This document shows positions 5,772 to 6,206 of a DNA stretch of 6,206 nucleotides, piece by piece. Below the pieces are notes generated by a model, which did no database searches, was not told where the DNA came from, and was given only the letters and a program-made list of their open reading frames with translations. Where the stretch lies: NCBI GenBank assembly GCA_948902155.1, contig CAQVQZ010000128.1:1-6206 (forward strand), given 5' to 3'. The stretch is from an uncultured Oscillibacter sp. Lineage in GTDB: Bacteria > Bacillota_A > Clostridia > Oscillospirales > Oscillospiraceae. The number at the start of each line of letters is the position of its first letter. Position 1 is the first letter of the stretch. Position numbers and translations under genes: made by a program.

Positions 5772-6206
5772 TTACAGCAAACCGTTGATCTCCTCCCTGG
5801 ACGGCATGACTCGCAGGGCTCCCTTCCGGGTCGTAACGAGCGCCGCAGCGGCGTTGGCAAAGGAGAGCATCTCGCGCAGCTCCTCTTCCCTCAGCCCGGA
5901 CAGCCCGTGATCGAGAATGTAGTTCAGAACGCAGGCGCAGAAGGTATCCCCGGCACCGGTGGTCTCGATCGTGTTTTTCAATTTCCGCGCGGGGACAAAC
6001 ACCCGGAGCCCTTCATAATAGGAATAGCTGCCCTCCGCGCCGGCGATGACATTCAGCAGACGAATGTTGGGAAACGCCTGCCGCAGGACCGCCGCGCCCC
6101 GGTCAAAATCCGTTGTCCCGGTCATAAATTCCAGCTCATTATCGGCAATCTTCAGGATATCGCACTTGGACAGGCCGCATTCGATCTGGCCCCGTGCGTT
6201 GTCCAT
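5772..6206 (-). CDS. PfkB-family sugar kinase, fructokinase-like, C-terminal part only
   Basis: The window holds the last 144 codons of a ribokinase/PfkB-family kinase, which phosphorylates a sugar, most likely fructose, using ATP in the cytoplasm. The family's second signature is clear: ETTGAGDTF at about 81-89 of this fragment, with the anion-hole GAGD and the catalytic-base Asp87. Upstream, the ADNELEFMTG segment (21-30) and the NVIAGAEGSYSY segment (52-63) match the ATP-side strands of the fold. The end, TTRKGALRVMPSREEI (125-140), resembles the GA-x-x-AMP ending of fructokinases. Full-length relatives have about 310-330 residues, so roughly half is missing beyond position 6206. The ATG at the very edge is probably an internal Met, not the start. 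Other PfkB sugars such as 2-keto-3-deoxygluconate remain possible. A putative terminator separates it from the isc operon. Confidence 0.88.
   Translation of the reverse strand: MDNARGQIECGLSKCDILKIADNELEFMTGTTDFDRGAAVLRQAFPNIRLLNVIAGAEGSYSYYEGLRVFVPARKLKNTIETTGAGDTFCACVLNYILDHGLSGLREEELREMLSFANAAAALVTTRKGALRVMPSREEINGLL

Noticed and set aside
5627..5860. A 77-codon minus-strand frame covering the kinase 3' end and the stem-loop
   Set aside because: It overlaps the kinase in another frame, runs through the probable terminator and has no recognisable motif.

Overview
The window is a GC-rich bacterial segment in which every supported gene lies on the minus strand. The gene order cysteine desulfurase, IscU/NifU scaffold, MnmA, together with strong GGAGG-type ribosome binding sites and tight spacing, fits a high-GC member of the Clostridia (Oscillospiraceae or Flavonifractor-like gut Firmicutes). 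This assignment is inferred from gene content and order, not from a marker gene.

Reading in the direction of transcription (high to low coordinates), the layout is as follows. (1) 6206-5772: the C-terminal part of a PfkB-family sugar kinase, most like fructokinase, cut by the window edge. (2) 5771-5492: an intergenic region with a long stem-loop (probable kinase terminator), a short palindrome, and a near-consensus sigma-A promoter. Two copies of one 27-bp inverted repeat, AATTACC-N13-GGTAAT(T/C), flank or cover that promoter. (3) 5491-2795: iscS, iscU and mnmA, tightly packed, with mnmA starting inside iscU. (4) 2794-2741: a short gap with repeated GTATCC words and a weak hairpin. (5) 2740-27: a standalone C39-like cysteine peptidase, a dicarboxylate/amino acid:cation symporter (SDF family) and an alpha/beta hydrolase. 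These three are spaced or overlapped as an operon.

IscS takes sulfur from cysteine, IscU builds Fe-S clusters on that sulfur, and MnmA uses it to make 2-thiouridine at position 34 of certain tRNAs. No iscR, hscA, hscB, iscA or ferredoxin gene is present here, so this is a minimal ISC set. The three downstream genes have no established link to sulfur. However, only 54 bp separate them from mnmA, so read-through is possible. The symporter carries Cys where acidic amino acid carriers have their substrate-binding Arg, which predicts a neutral substrate such as serine, alanine, threonine or possibly cysteine.

The two observations most worth following are the twin operator over the isc promoter, whose regulator gene is not in the window, and the peptidase-symporter-hydrolase module. 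The rest is recognisable housekeeping. I see no CRISPR array, insertion sequence, tRNA or rRNA.
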